From positions 1 through 36,011 of the IMG/VR virus record IMGVR_UViG_3300033571_029110: a DNA stretch of 36,011 nt; one strand, given 5' to 3'. The notes below the pieces were generated by a model. That model was given only the letters and a program-made list of their open reading frames with translations. It did not search any database and was not told the DNA's origin. Of this stretch, positions 1 through 9,126 are shown one piece after another (within the stretch, counting starts at the first letter, position 1; every line of letters begins with the position of its first letter). The DNA is from a virus. The translations under genes and the position numbers were made by a program.

Positions 1-969
<969 letters not shown>

Positions 970-990
970 TTATCTCCAAGTTTTAGTTTC

Positions 991-1698
991 CTAAAATTGG
1001 GCCCTAACTGATTTTTTTGATTTGACCTGAACTTTTACTTTTTTCGCCCCTTCCACTTTACAGTGAGATTCCCAAGGAACGAAAAGTGTATCGTCTACGA
1101 TCACTTCCAGTCTAATTCTTCCTCTTGCTCCCTCAGGAAGGTGTTTCATCTTTTTGAGAGGAACTAAACATCTACCGTCTTTATAAATTTTACCGTAAAA
1201 AACCAGATTAATGTCTGCTGTGTCAATAATTATTCTAGCTTGTGAAGAAGCTAGACTTGCTCCCTCTACTGTAACATTACATTCAAAAGTTTCCTCCTTG
1301 TCCCGGTAGAGTTTGTAAAAATCTAAATCCATTTCCTCTTCCTCGCTAAAAAATTCTTCCTGTGGCGTGGGTGGATCTTCTCTGTGGATCCTTTCCCTGA
1401 TTTTCTTTTTCTTTCCCGTTTGTTCTGCAGAAGGAAAAGAAAACTCCTCTCTTGTTTCTTTTTGTTGTGTGAGTGGTTCCCTAAAATCCGGTGGGGGTTG
1501 TGGAGGAGTCCATTGCTGACCAGGATTAAGCATGTTCCTTAAAGCATCTCTAAAATCTTGCTGGTAATTACTAAAAATAGATTCGTTTAGTGGTTTCATT
1601 TGATTGGGGATCGAATTGCTTTCCGCCACTTCTCTTGTTTCGTTTTTTTCTGTTTTCGGAATTTCCGATTCTGTTCTCCAAGACAAAAAGCTCTTCAT
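991..1698 (-). CDS. Hypothetical protein, disordered N-terminus with C-terminal beta-rich domain
   Basis: A 235-residue protein that I cannot assign to a named family. Residues 1-120 are polar and low in complexity: a Pro-rich patch (TPPQPPPDF), a Lys/Arg stretch (GKKKKIRERIHR) and an acidic stretch (FFSEEEEMD). Residues about 135-225 look like a compact beta-rich domain with alternating hydrophobic strands (RIIIDTADINLVFYG, RIRLEVIVDDTLFVPW), followed by a basic tail. Its start overlaps the stop of the upstream gene by 4 bases, so the two are probably translated together. The collagen-like gene follows 33 bases downstream. The placement suggests a virion or assembly protein, but nothing in the sequence proves this. 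Confidence 0.75.
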   Translation of the reverse strand: MKSFLSWRTESEIPKTEKNETREVAESNSIPNQMKPLNESIFSNYQQDFRDALRNMLNPGQQWTPPQPPPDFREPLTQQKETREEFSFPSAEQTGKKKKIRERIHREDPPTPQEEFFSEEEEMDLDFYKLYRDKEETFECNVTVEGASLASSQARIIIDTADINLVFYGKIYKDGRCLVPLKKMKHLPEGARGRIRLEVIVDDTLFVPWESHCKVEGAKKVKVQVKSKKSVRAQF

Positions 1699-2060
1699 TT
1701 TCTGATATTTTTTACCCTCACCTCAACTTTTTGGCCAAAAGCTTCAAAAGTTTTTTTTATGTGATGCACCTTAATTTTTTTTTCTACTCTATTTATCTGC
1801 TTTTGATTAGAAACCGTTATTCCGTTAACCTTTGCAACTATTCTGAGGAATTCATCAGAGACTTTTTTTTCCACGCGTTCCTCCCTGAGTTTATCTAAAA
1901 CAGATTTCCAAGGATTTTCTGGATCTAAAAGCATCCCACCCCCTCCTCCGCCAGCGGTGGCAACCTGAATAACTATTGCCACGTCACTCCAGACATAATC
2001 TGATGTGCTCCATACAAGCCCATCATTATTCCATAAAAAATAAACTTTTTCTCCGGACAT
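1695..2060 (-). CDS. Hypothetical protein with Gly-rich linker
   Basis: A 121-residue protein without a recognised family. The N-terminal 35 residues are hydrophobic and aromatic (VYFLWNNDGLVWSTSDYVWSD). A run of six Gly (AGGGGGGM) then leads to a charged, probably helical C-terminal half ending in a Lys/Arg-rich tail. The ATG at 2060 is supported by the tight A-rich leader GGATATATAAAAG directly before it, a motif found before several late genes in this window. It is the first gene after the ligase/clamp-loader pair and overlaps the next gene by 4 bases. A structural role is possible but not shown. Confidence 0.7.
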   Translation of the reverse strand: MSGEKVYFLWNNDGLVWSTSDYVWSDVAIVIQVATAGGGGGGMLLDPENPWKSVLDKLREERVEKKVSDEFLRIVAKVNGITVSNQKQINRVEKKIKVHHIKKTFEAFGQKVEVRVKNIRK

Positions 2061-2061
2061 C

Positions 2062-2073
2062 TTTTATATATCC
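2062..2073 (-). promoter_or_regulatory. Candidate late promoter / AT-rich initiation box
   Basis: On the minus strand the sequence reads GGATATATAAAAG directly before the ATG at 2060. TATATAAA resembles the T4 late promoter core TATAAATA. The box ends only 2-3 bases before the ATG, so a transcript starting from it would have almost no leader. It may instead be an AT-rich translation-initiation context. Confidence 0.38.
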
Positions 2074-2090
2074 AAGAGATAGAGGGAGGA

Positions 2091-3038
2091 TTACCTATTA
2101 GTCATTCCCTGAAGGGTAAAGACCAAAGCTAATAGGCTAACCACTGGATCAATTACCAGGTTTCTTTCTGCTTGATATTTAGCAACTGTGATTATGATTC
2201 CGGGAATTAGACCAACAGATTCTGGCCTTTTCTCCTTGATCCATTTAATAAAATCGGATGAAAGGGTGTTCATAACTTCGTCCACTTTAGAGGAATACTG
2301 ACCCACAACCAACTGATAATTTTTAACTGGATCCTGTTTAGAAAAAATCATTTCAAAGATTTCTTCGTGATCCCATAAGGTTTCATTAATTCTTTTTTCT
2401 GTTAAGTCTGTTACACCATCAATATTCCATCTTTGGATAGTGTTCAGAGCTGAACGCATATCAGGGAAATATTTTTTGGTAAAGAGCTCTAAATTTTTCT
2501 CGTCGTGGGTGATCTCCATTAATCCAAGGATCTTACTTATCCTCTCTTTCCATTGGGATTTTATTTCCTCTTCTTCCTCCTTACTGATTGGATCAAAATC
2601 ATAAACTTCGAATCTGGATTTTATAGCATCTGGGATCTTGTTCAGATAATTACACGTAGCAATGAATCTAGTGCCTTTAGCAAACTTTTCGATTGTTCCC
2701 CTTAGTGCTTTATAGAATTGTTCAGAAGCCCCGTCAAACTCGTCTAAAACAACTATTTTGGTGGTGCTTACACCATCCATGATGGAAACTGTTGAACAAA
2801 AATCGTTGATCTTAGTCCTGATTGTTTCCACAGAGCTTTCGTCAGAAACATTAATGAAAAGATATGGATGATTTCTCATCAGTACTTTTGCCATGCTGGT
2901 CTTTCCACATCCCGGTGATCCGGCTAAAAGCACGTTCTGCTGTAGACCGTCGAGAAAAGAATTTTTGATCCTAGCCGGTAGGATCATGTGTTTAATTTCC
3001 TTAGGTCTTAATTTTTCTGTTAGAAGTTCCTGAATCAT
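2091..3038 (-). CDS. 44: Sliding-clamp loader large subunit (T4 gp44-like AAA+ ATPase)
   Basis: A 315-residue AAA+ ATPase, close to the 319 residues of T4 gp44. In the T4 system gp44, with gp62, loads the gp45 clamp onto primer-template DNA. Visible motifs are Walker A (GSPGCGKTS, residues 40-48), Walker B (VVLDEFDG, D99-E100), sensor 1 (ATCN, about 127-130) and an SRF arginine-finger motif (141-143). The C-terminal 150 residues form the helical collar region. The start overlaps the stop of the DNA ligase gene by 4 bases, indicating co-translation. Neither gp62 nor the clamp gp45 is in this window. The ATPase and clamp-loader assignment is strong. Confidence 0.93.
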   Translation of the reverse strand: MIQELLTEKLRPKEIKHMILPARIKNSFLDGLQQNVLLAGSPGCGKTSMAKVLMRNHPYLFINVSDESSVETIRTKINDFCSTVSIMDGVSTTKIVVLDEFDGASEQFYKALRGTIEKFAKGTRFIATCNYLNKIPDAIKSRFEVYDFDPISKEEEEEIKSQWKERISKILGLMEITHDEKNLELFTKKYFPDMRSALNTIQRWNIDGVTDLTEKRINETLWDHEEIFEMIFSKQDPVKNYQLVVGQYSSKVDEVMNTLSSDFIKWIKEKRPESVGLIPGIIITVAKYQAERNLVIDPVVSLLALVFTLQGMTNR

Positions 3039-4357
3039 TTACATTTATCTTTTAAGTTGTCTGCCTCGTGTTTGTCGTCTCTGACTGAAATAAATCTTGG
3101 TAAAAAGAGTGACCAATTTCCAAATTTATCGTTGATGATAACATTATACTGGACTGCACATATTTTACCAATATGCGAGTCGGGTGTTTCACTAAGAGTT
3201 TTAAGATCTTCGTCAGTAAATCCCGATCCGATTTTAACATGGAGTGTTCCCGACGAATCCTTGCATATGAACCCACCTATGAGTCCTTCTCTTTTCCCCT
3301 CTCCTGGATACCATCCAGTTATTTCCAGATCACATTCATTAACTTCTTTTAGTTTGATCCAATTTTTAGACCTTTTACATTCGTAAACGTGATCCGGGTT
3401 TTTTAGAATTACACCTTCTCCTCCCCTTTCGATAATTTTTTTGTAATATGTGTAAATATCTTCTTTTTCTTTAGCAACAAAAGAATCTGCTAAGATTACA
3501 TGGGAAGAAGTGTTTTTAGCGAAAACTCCTTCTAGAGTCCCCCTTCTGATACGAAACGGAATAATTCCCTTTCCTGTACGTAAAGAATCCCCGTCTTCGA
3601 GGTCAAAAACATTAAACATTAAGTCATCACCTATGGAATCAGAAGGTTTCCCCTTTAACATTTGATTTACTTTCCCGGAAACGCTCTTTCTATTTAGGTC
3701 CGTTAGTTCTCCGTCGAAAAACCAATCCCCCTTTAAGCCCGAACCTTTTAAAAGAGATAGAATTATGGAGCCGATGTTTTTCAAATAATTTGAGGGAATT
3801 TCGTTGAATGCTCTTGTATAAAACTTTATCTCCTCTCCGGATACGAACGCGATTATTCTTACCCCATCGTATTTTTCCTCGCATATTATCGATTCCCATT
3901 TATTTATTTCTGATTCGTCATCTTGGGCTAACATTAAGCTTGGATCTGGTATTACCGGTTTAGGAAAACACTTGTTTACTAGCTTTGCCCCGATTCCGAT
4001 GTTTAATCTCTTGGTTAAAATCTTCCCTAGTATTTTTCTTTCTTCTATTGTGTAGGGTAGGCAATTAACCATTTCGAAAGCTTCCTCTCTAAATTTGTCA
4101 TTTGGTGCTGGTGCGGCAAACAATCTGGTTGTTAAATCCTTAAATTTTTCGAACGGGTCACTATCAATTAAATATGGTTGTTCTTCTATGACCTCCAGCT
4201 TGTGAAGTTTTGTTGTTAAAAAGGGATCTAACGCAACTTTTAAAAAATACTCAAGAATGGGGGAATAGTTATTCTTAATTAATTCTTGTTTAATTTTTTG
4301 AGATCCCTCCCCTGTGGAAGATTCTATCTCTAATAATATCCGTAATTCTTGGTTCAT
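3035..4357 (-). CDS. 30: ATP-dependent DNA ligase (T4 gp30-like)
   Basis: A 440-residue ligase; T4 gp30 has 487. It seals nicks using ATP through a covalent lysyl-AMP intermediate. Motif I is EEKYDGVR, with the likely AMP-acceptor at K162. Further nucleotidyltransferase motifs follow: FFDGELTD (motif III region), EGVILKNP (motif IV) and KNWIKLK (motif V). The C-terminal part (about 340-430) fits the OB-fold domain. The N-terminal 150 residues match the helical domain of gp30-type ligases. It is the first gene of a two-gene unit with the clamp loader. A TATATTTG box lies just upstream and a terminator for the portal genes sits further upstream, so the unit is probably transcribed separately from the late genes. 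Confidence 0.95.
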   Translation of the reverse strand: MNQELRILLEIESSTGEGSQKIKQELIKNNYSPILEYFLKVALDPFLTTKLHKLEVIEEQPYLIDSDPFEKFKDLTTRLFAAPAPNDKFREEAFEMVNCLPYTIEERKILGKILTKRLNIGIGAKLVNKCFPKPVIPDPSLMLAQDDESEINKWESIICEEKYDGVRIIAFVSGEEIKFYTRAFNEIPSNYLKNIGSIILSLLKGSGLKGDWFFDGELTDLNRKSVSGKVNQMLKGKPSDSIGDDLMFNVFDLEDGDSLRTGKGIIPFRIRRGTLEGVFAKNTSSHVILADSFVAKEKEDIYTYYKKIIERGGEGVILKNPDHVYECKRSKNWIKLKEVNECDLEITGWYPGEGKREGLIGGFICKDSSGTLHVKIGSGFTDEDLKTLSETPDSHIGKICAVQYNVIINDKFGNWSLFLPRFISVRDDKHEADNLKDKCK

Positions 4358-4373
4358 GTGTTTAGATTTAACA

Positions 4374-4381
4374 CAAATATA
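4374..4381 (-). promoter_or_regulatory. Candidate Bacteroidota-type promoter -7 box (TATATTTG)
   Basis: On the minus strand TATATTTG fits TAnnTTTG, the -7 element used by the primary sigma factor of Bacteroidota. It is 16 bases before the ligase ATG and directly follows the terminator at 4401-4439. I see no clear TTG at the -33 position, so confidence is moderate. Confidence 0.42.
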
Positions 4382-4400
4382 AAAAAAATTAGTAAAATCT

Positions 4401-4439
4401 AAAAAAATGATTCCCCTATTTTATGTACATAGGGATTGT
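4401..4439 (-). terminator. Rho-independent terminator after the portal genes
   Basis: On the minus strand TCCCTA pairs with TAGGGGA (one bulged G) across an 11-base AT-rich loop, and a run of seven T follows four bases later. It lies five bases after the stop of the second portal gene and before the ligase promoter, so it separates late structural from replication genes. Confidence 0.6.
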
Positions 4440-4443
4440 ATTT

Positions 4444-6090
4444 TTATGTTTCTTCTGGGGCTGGTTCTTCAGTAGCTCCAGATTCTTCTTCTGGTGGTGT
4501 TGCTTCTTCGCCTTCTCCTCCCTCTTCTCCTGCCTTGGGTGCTTCTCCTTCTTTTTTTTCTGCCCTTTCTTTATAAAGCTTATTTGTCATTTTATCCTCA
4601 TAAGGAATTTCTAAAAATCTGTCTATCAAAAAGTCCTGGACAAAATATTGTATTTCTTCGTCTCCTGAAGGCTCCTTAATTTCTCCCATGGAATTAATGA
4701 AATCAATCTGCTTCAGGAGCTGTTGTATTTCTCTAGACTCACCAAATTGGTTATCACTTTCAAACTTTACTCCTATCTGGCTTCTAAACTCAGCATCATT
4801 TCTTAAAAATGGGTAATCTAAACACATCTGGATCCAGAGAGGCTTTGTAACTATTTCTTGAAAAATTGATCTTAGCCTTGTTACAAATTTAGAAAATCTT
4901 ACTTCGTCTCTTTCTGCCCCTTCAGAGGCGAGTTTATAACTGTTCCCGTTAGCGGCACCAAATCTAGCAGAGAATCTGTTATAAGGGATTTTTGAATCCA
5001 TTCTAAGTTTATTATAAAAATAAACCACAGAATCCATGATGTTTAGGTTCGGTCCCTGTGCGTTTAGTGTTTCAACTTTAACCGATTCTCCTCCTTGTTG
5101 CGGGAATAAATAGTTTTTGTAAAACTGAACGTCGGGCCTACCATTAATAGCTAGCTCCCCTGATGTTGTATCTAGTTTTATGTCTTCTTTATAAATCGAC
5201 ATAAGTTCCCCTAGAGTTTCTTTTGCTTTTTGTGGAGATTTAGTTCCGATAGGAACCGTCATCTTAATTCTGTATTGAGCATTCATAACATTCCAAATAA
5301 TTCTGGAATGTTCCATAATTTTTAAAAGGTTGTATGAGCGAATAAGTCTTTCACAATAAGAGGTTCTTGAAACAGTATTTCCTTTTGCGTAAGAGATATA
5401 AATCACCTGTGCATCTAAAAGCTTTCTCTGTCTTGTTGTTTCTCCGTAATACTGCCACCAGATTGTTTCCATTGTTCCATCTGGTCTTTTCTCCACTGCA
5501 GGGGATAAACTGATAGCATCTAATTCTTTAAACCCAACAATGTCTTTTCCGTCGTTGGAATAAATGATCTCCAAAGCTAAAAATCCATCAACAAGAAACT
5601 GCCTGAAATAATGCCATCCTGAAAGACCGTTTGTAAAGTTGTGTAAAACGTACAGTTTCCTGAAATTTTTTCTGAGAGATTCAATAACTTCATCCTTTAA
5701 ATCCATATTTACCATAGTAGGATGACAAAAAAAGTTTTTCTCATCATATACTATAGCTTCGTCACAAATAGTGTCTAGGATGTATTCGATTTCAGCATTA
5801 AGAGCAAATTTTCTTATAAAATCTCTTTTGAAAGGATAATCCTTATCAAAATATGCAATATATTTTCTGATTGATGTGTCCTGTGCAGCTATTGAGTAAA
5901 TAAAATCTTCGTCATCTTCAGAGAATCCAAATCTTTCTCTAAGATTAGCTTCTGAAATACCTACTGCCATTGAATCTTTTATAACAAGATCGTTATAATC
6001 CATTCCAAATGTTCCTAAGCCACTAAGAGTTTTAAATATCCTAGCGAAATTAGGATTAAAATTTTGTAAGTTGTCTAAAAATCCTGACAT
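4444..6090 (-). CDS. 20: Portal protein, second copy (T4 gp20-like)
   Basis: A 548-residue portal protein; T4 gp20 has 524. Portal proteins form the dodecameric ring at one head vertex through which DNA is packaged and to which the neck binds. The gp20 pattern is clear: the YIAYFDKDYPFKRDF region near the N-terminus, the segment EYILDTICDEAIVYDEKNF, the stem/crown region containing VPIGTKSPQKAKETLGELMS, and a C-terminal acidic, Pro/Glu-rich tail (about the last 50 residues). It lies five bases after a paralogous gene with the same domain order. Across 52 aligned residues around SPQKAK the two copies share about 42 identities. Whether both proteins enter the ring or one is a specialised variant is unknown. 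Confidence 0.92.
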   Translation of the reverse strand: MSGFLDNLQNFNPNFARIFKTLSGLGTFGMDYNDLVIKDSMAVGISEANLRERFGFSEDDEDFIYSIAAQDTSIRKYIAYFDKDYPFKRDFIRKFALNAEIEYILDTICDEAIVYDEKNFFCHPTMVNMDLKDEVIESLRKNFRKLYVLHNFTNGLSGWHYFRQFLVDGFLALEIIYSNDGKDIVGFKELDAISLSPAVEKRPDGTMETIWWQYYGETTRQRKLLDAQVIYISYAKGNTVSRTSYCERLIRSYNLLKIMEHSRIIWNVMNAQYRIKMTVPIGTKSPQKAKETLGELMSIYKEDIKLDTTSGELAINGRPDVQFYKNYLFPQQGGESVKVETLNAQGPNLNIMDSVVYFYNKLRMDSKIPYNRFSARFGAANGNSYKLASEGAERDEVRFSKFVTRLRSIFQEIVTKPLWIQMCLDYPFLRNDAEFRSQIGVKFESDNQFGESREIQQLLKQIDFINSMGEIKEPSGDEEIQYFVQDFLIDRFLEIPYEDKMTNKLYKERAEKKEGEAPKAGEEGGEGEEATPPEEESGATEEPAPEET

Positions 6091-6095
6091 CAGTT

Positions 6096-7688
6096 TTATA
6101 AGTTAAATTCTTCACCTTCTTTTTTTTCTCCCTCTTTTCCTTCTTTTCCTTCTTCTTCCTCTTTCTTCTTTGCTAACTTTTTCTTTAGATCGTCGTTTTG
6201 TAAAAGATCTTGTGAAGTCATCCCTGAATATCTATTAACTAAATAATCTATATTGAAGTATGGTTTTCCTTCTGAGTTTTTTAATCCATACATTTTTATT
6301 AATTGTTCCTTTCTAGAGGTCATCAATTCAATTTCTTTAGCCATTGTGAAATAGTTCTCTTTCACGTAATCTAGGCCAAATTCGGACTTTAAAAGATAGT
6401 CATTTTTTCTTTGTGGAAAATCTAGACAAAATTGAATCCAAAGGGGTTTAGTAAGGATCTCCTGGTAGATTGATCTTAATCTGTTAATGAATTTACCAAA
6501 TCTTATCTCTTCCTGGTCTAATCCTTCTGCATTAAATGTGATAGTTCCTTCTGAACCGGATTCTTCCCTACCAAATCTGGTTGCTGGAATTTTTGAATCC
6601 ATTCTAAGTTTGTTTGCAAAATATTGCAAAGCATTGGTATCTGAAAAAGCTGTTGCATCTCCTGCGTTTGCAAGAGGTTGTATATCAGGAGTTCCGTTGG
6701 GGGAGGAAGGCATAAGATAGTTCTTAAAGAATTGTATCTTTGGTCTTCCGTCTATGCTTAGTTCTCCACTATCAGTATTAAGTCTTATATCCTCTTTATA
6801 TATTGACATAAGTTCTCCTAAAGTTTGCTTAGCCTTCTGTGGAGATTTTGTTCCTATAGGAACACTCATTGTCATCCTATAAGAAGAATTCATGACATTC
6901 CAAATAATTCTAGTATGCTCCATAATTCTTAAAAGATTGAATGATCTAACCAATCTTTCAGAATAACTGATCCTTGCAGAAGTTCCTCCTCCTTTAGCAT
7001 AAGAAATATAGATAATCTGGGAGTCGTAAAGTTTTCTAGTTAAAGATGGATTATCTGGATATTGGATCCAAACATCTACGAAGGATCCGTCCATCTGCTT
7101 TTCTATCGTTGGTATCAGTGAGGCAGGATCTAGTTCTTTAAAACCTATAATTTCTTTCCCTTTCGGATCAAATATTATCTCAAATGAAATAATACCATCT
7201 ACCAAGAATTTTCTAAACATGTGCCACGCAAGAATATCCTGATTAAATCCAAAAAGATTGTAGATCTGTTTATACCTCTTTTGTACCTTTTTTACTATAT
7301 CCTCTTCAGCATCGTTGTGTTGCATAAAAGAAAAATATGCCCAAAAGTTTTTCTCGTCATAAACTATCGCTTCGTCACAAAGAGTGTCTAGAATAAATTC
7401 TATTTCGGGATTTTGTGAAAATCCCCTTAGATAGTGTCTCCTGTTTTTGTAGTCCCTGTCAAAATAAGCAATATATTGTTTAGTGACCGAGTCTGCTCTT
7501 TTTAATCCTGCTAAAAAGGCTTCGTCTTTAATTCCTCCTTTTTTAAGAAACTCGGCTTCTGTAACACCTACAGCCTGTGAGTTTTTAATAACTAAATCCC
7601 CGTAGGCCATCCCGAAAGCACCAACCTTCTTGACGCTGTCGACGATTGAATTTAAAAAAGTTTTTTTTCCGTCTGTAAAACCGGCCAT
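6096..7688 (-). CDS. 20: Portal protein, first copy (T4 gp20-like)
   Basis: A 530-residue portal protein, paralogous over its whole length with the next gene downstream. Shared landmarks are YIAYFDRDY, EFILDTLCDEAIVYDEKNF, IISFEIIFDPKGKEIIGFKE, VPIGTKSPQKAKQTLGELMS, NKLRMDSKIPATRF and a C-terminal Lys/Glu-rich tail (EEGKEGKEGEKKEGEE). The two copies differ mostly near the N-terminus, in the insert before LRMDSKIP and in the tail. The first copy has a Lys-rich tail and the second an acidic Pro/Ala-rich tail. It starts with ATG 3 bases after the preceding gene and is co-transcribed with gp4 and the gp55-like gene upstream. The portal assignment is firm; the reason for two copies is not known. 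Confidence 0.93.
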   Translation of the reverse strand: MAGFTDGKKTFLNSIVDSVKKVGAFGMAYGDLVIKNSQAVGVTEAEFLKKGGIKDEAFLAGLKRADSVTKQYIAYFDRDYKNRRHYLRGFSQNPEIEFILDTLCDEAIVYDEKNFWAYFSFMQHNDAEEDIVKKVQKRYKQIYNLFGFNQDILAWHMFRKFLVDGIISFEIIFDPKGKEIIGFKELDPASLIPTIEKQMDGSFVDVWIQYPDNPSLTRKLYDSQIIYISYAKGGGTSARISYSERLVRSFNLLRIMEHTRIIWNVMNSSYRMTMSVPIGTKSPQKAKQTLGELMSIYKEDIRLNTDSGELSIDGRPKIQFFKNYLMPSSPNGTPDIQPLANAGDATAFSDTNALQYFANKLRMDSKIPATRFGREESGSEGTITFNAEGLDQEEIRFGKFINRLRSIYQEILTKPLWIQFCLDFPQRKNDYLLKSEFGLDYVKENYFTMAKEIELMTSRKEQLIKMYGLKNSEGKPYFNIDYLVNRYSGMTSQDLLQNDDLKKKLAKKKEEEEGKEGKEGEKKEGEEFNL

Positions 7689-7691
7689 TAT

Positions 7692-8282
7692 CTATTGAAC
7701 ATTTTTCTTATATATCTCTTCTATCGGGGTCCCTTCAATTGAACGTGTATAAAGATATACTATCTTAGTCCAATCTTTGTAAGGAATTTCTCTTAGATCC
7801 CTAACTTTTTTCAAGTCCCAGCTTCTATAGGAGTTTTTAAAAGGTATTCCATTTAAAATTAAATCCAGTGTTTTGAAATCTGTTTTTAATTGTATCTGGT
7901 CTCTCATTTCTCCTCTTTCCTGTAGTTCGGTGTTTTTCCTTATCTGAGATTCATAAACACTGGTAATTCTATTGAAAAGGGGTAACCTTATTGTGGGAGG
8001 AACAAGGATAAGATCTATTCCATAAAATAAATCTTTTTCACCCTTAGTCTCAAATCCACTAAAGAAAATTACCGGTCTCTTATTAATGAATTTTTTCGGC
8101 TTTTCTAATCTGTCTAAATACTCAAAAGTGTAAATTTTTCCTGCAAGAAGGTCTTTAGGATTTAGTGATGAAGGTTTATTTAAAAAATTCTTTGTCCAGT
8201 ATAAAAAGGCCTCTTCTGCTAATGATCCTTTTCCTACTAGATCTAACTTGTAATCTTCAAACTGTTGGTTAAATGATTTCAT
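7692..8282 (-). CDS. Hypothetical protein between gp4 and portal
   Basis: A 196-residue protein without a name I can give with certainty. A central segment (about 48-100: AGKIYTFEYLDRLEKP, then NKRPVIFFSG, then GIDLILVPP) looks like a small beta-rich domain. It recalls a family often found near head-completion genes in large T4-like phages, in which a Gly-Lys/Arg-aromatic strand precedes a hydrophobic strand and a conserved pair of Pro. A later segment, IPYKDWTKIVYLYTRS, is also conserved-looking. It overlaps the gp4 gene by 4 bases and is 3 bases from the portal gene, so it belongs to the same head-assembly unit. Its role is an inference from position only. Confidence 0.75.
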   Translation of the reverse strand: MKSFNQQFEDYKLDLVGKGSLAEEAFLYWTKNFLNKPSSLNPKDLLAGKIYTFEYLDRLEKPKKFINKRPVIFFSGFETKGEKDLFYGIDLILVPPTIRLPLFNRITSVYESQIRKNTELQERGEMRDQIQLKTDFKTLDLILNGIPFKNSYRSWDLKKVRDLREIPYKDWTKIVYLYTRSIEGTPIEEIYKKNVQ

Positions 8283-8764
8283 CTCAGTATAAAGCTTTCG
8301 TCTATTGCACCAAATTTGTATCCTCTTGTTTCGGCAAACCTCGTTGCTGCTTCAAACTTTGCTCTATTGGTTATCCAAACTTTAAGCCTATCGTTATATG
8401 ATTTTACCTTTTTTTCTGTAATCTTACCTTCTAACACAGGTTTTTTATCTAGCTTATATTGATTTTGTGGTTTGATGTCAATAATCCATTCTTCCATTAT
8501 CCCTTTGGAATTTATGACTTTTATGTAGTAGTCTGGATAGTAGTTATGCTCTTTTTTGTCTATGGGACTCCAATACCTAATAACCAGCGGTTCAGAACTC
8601 CACTTTAATACATTGTGATTCAGATCACAATATTGGCTAAATTTTCTTTCCCACGAGCTTCGATAAATAATATTGTTTATGTCACCAATGTATTTTTCCG
8701 GATTCTGTGGGGTGTATTTTCCGGACTTGAATCTACCAGAGGGCTTGAGCTTTTTTATATCCAT
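8279..8764 (-). CDS. 4: Head completion protein (T4 gp4-like)
   Basis: A 161-residue protein closely matching the pattern of T4 gp4 (150 residues), needed to finish DNA-filled heads before tail joining. Recognisable elements in order are GKYTPQNPEKYIGD, IIYRSSWERKF (residues 33-42), the W..SEP.VI.Y segment (about 55-65), YYPDYYI (D78), WIIDIKPQ (D96, K98) and a helical end with AAxRFAExRGYKF. The E39, D78 and DxK residues resemble the core of PD-(D/E)XK nucleases, to which this family has been related. It sits directly downstream of the gp55-like sigma factor and upstream of the portal genes. Confidence 0.88.
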   Translation of the reverse strand: MDIKKLKPSGRFKSGKYTPQNPEKYIGDINNIIYRSSWERKFSQYCDLNHNVLKWSSEPLVIRYWSPIDKKEHNYYPDYYIKVINSKGIMEEWIIDIKPQNQYKLDKKPVLEGKITEKKVKSYNDRLKVWITNRAKFEAATRFAETRGYKFGAIDESFILR

Positions 8765-8769
8765 ATTCT

Positions 8770-9126
8770 TTAGATGTTGTAATAGGAGTTTTCCTCCTTA
8801 ACAATCCTAGAAAACGGAATGGTTTTTATTGATTTGGGTGGATGGATTTTCTTCCATCCTTTTTTCATTCCATTATGTGCTATTTGTGAAATGAATGCAA
8901 AGGGATTATCAGATTTCTCTGGGTCGTATCTGTTCCAATATTTAACCAGATCTTCCATACCAGAAGCTATACAATCTTCTCGGTCTTCTGGATCTCTGTA
9001 AGAATGTGTCTTTGACATCCCGTTTACTATAAGAGAAAACATATCTATAGTTTCTCTTGTTAGTTCCCCGTTGTGCTTACTTTCTAGAAGTGCTCTTTTG
9101 AGTTCTTTGTTTTTTACGTAAATCAT
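8770..9126 (-). CDS. 55: Late-transcription sigma factor (T4 gp55-like)
   Basis: A 118-residue protein resembling the first two thirds of T4 gp55 (185 residues), the sigma-like factor that directs host RNA polymerase to late promoters (TATAAATA). Matching features are YVKNKELKRALLE at the N-terminus (gp55 has a similar YVNNKELLQAI), ETIDMFSLIVNGMSKTHSYR, EDCIASGMEDLVKYWNRYDP and NPFAFISQIAHNGMKKGWKK, which correspond to sigma region 2. The C-terminus is short and lacks an obvious copy of the clamp-binding tail of T4 gp55. The ATG overlaps the stop of the upstream -1-frame reading frame as ATGA, suggesting translational coupling. Late-promoter-like boxes before structural genes in this window support the role. 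Confidence 0.8.
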   Translation of the reverse strand: MIYVKNKELKRALLESKHNGELTRETIDMFSLIVNGMSKTHSYRDPEDREDCIASGMEDLVKYWNRYDPEKSDNPFAFISQIAHNGMKKGWKKIHPPKSIKTIPFSRIVKEENSYYNI

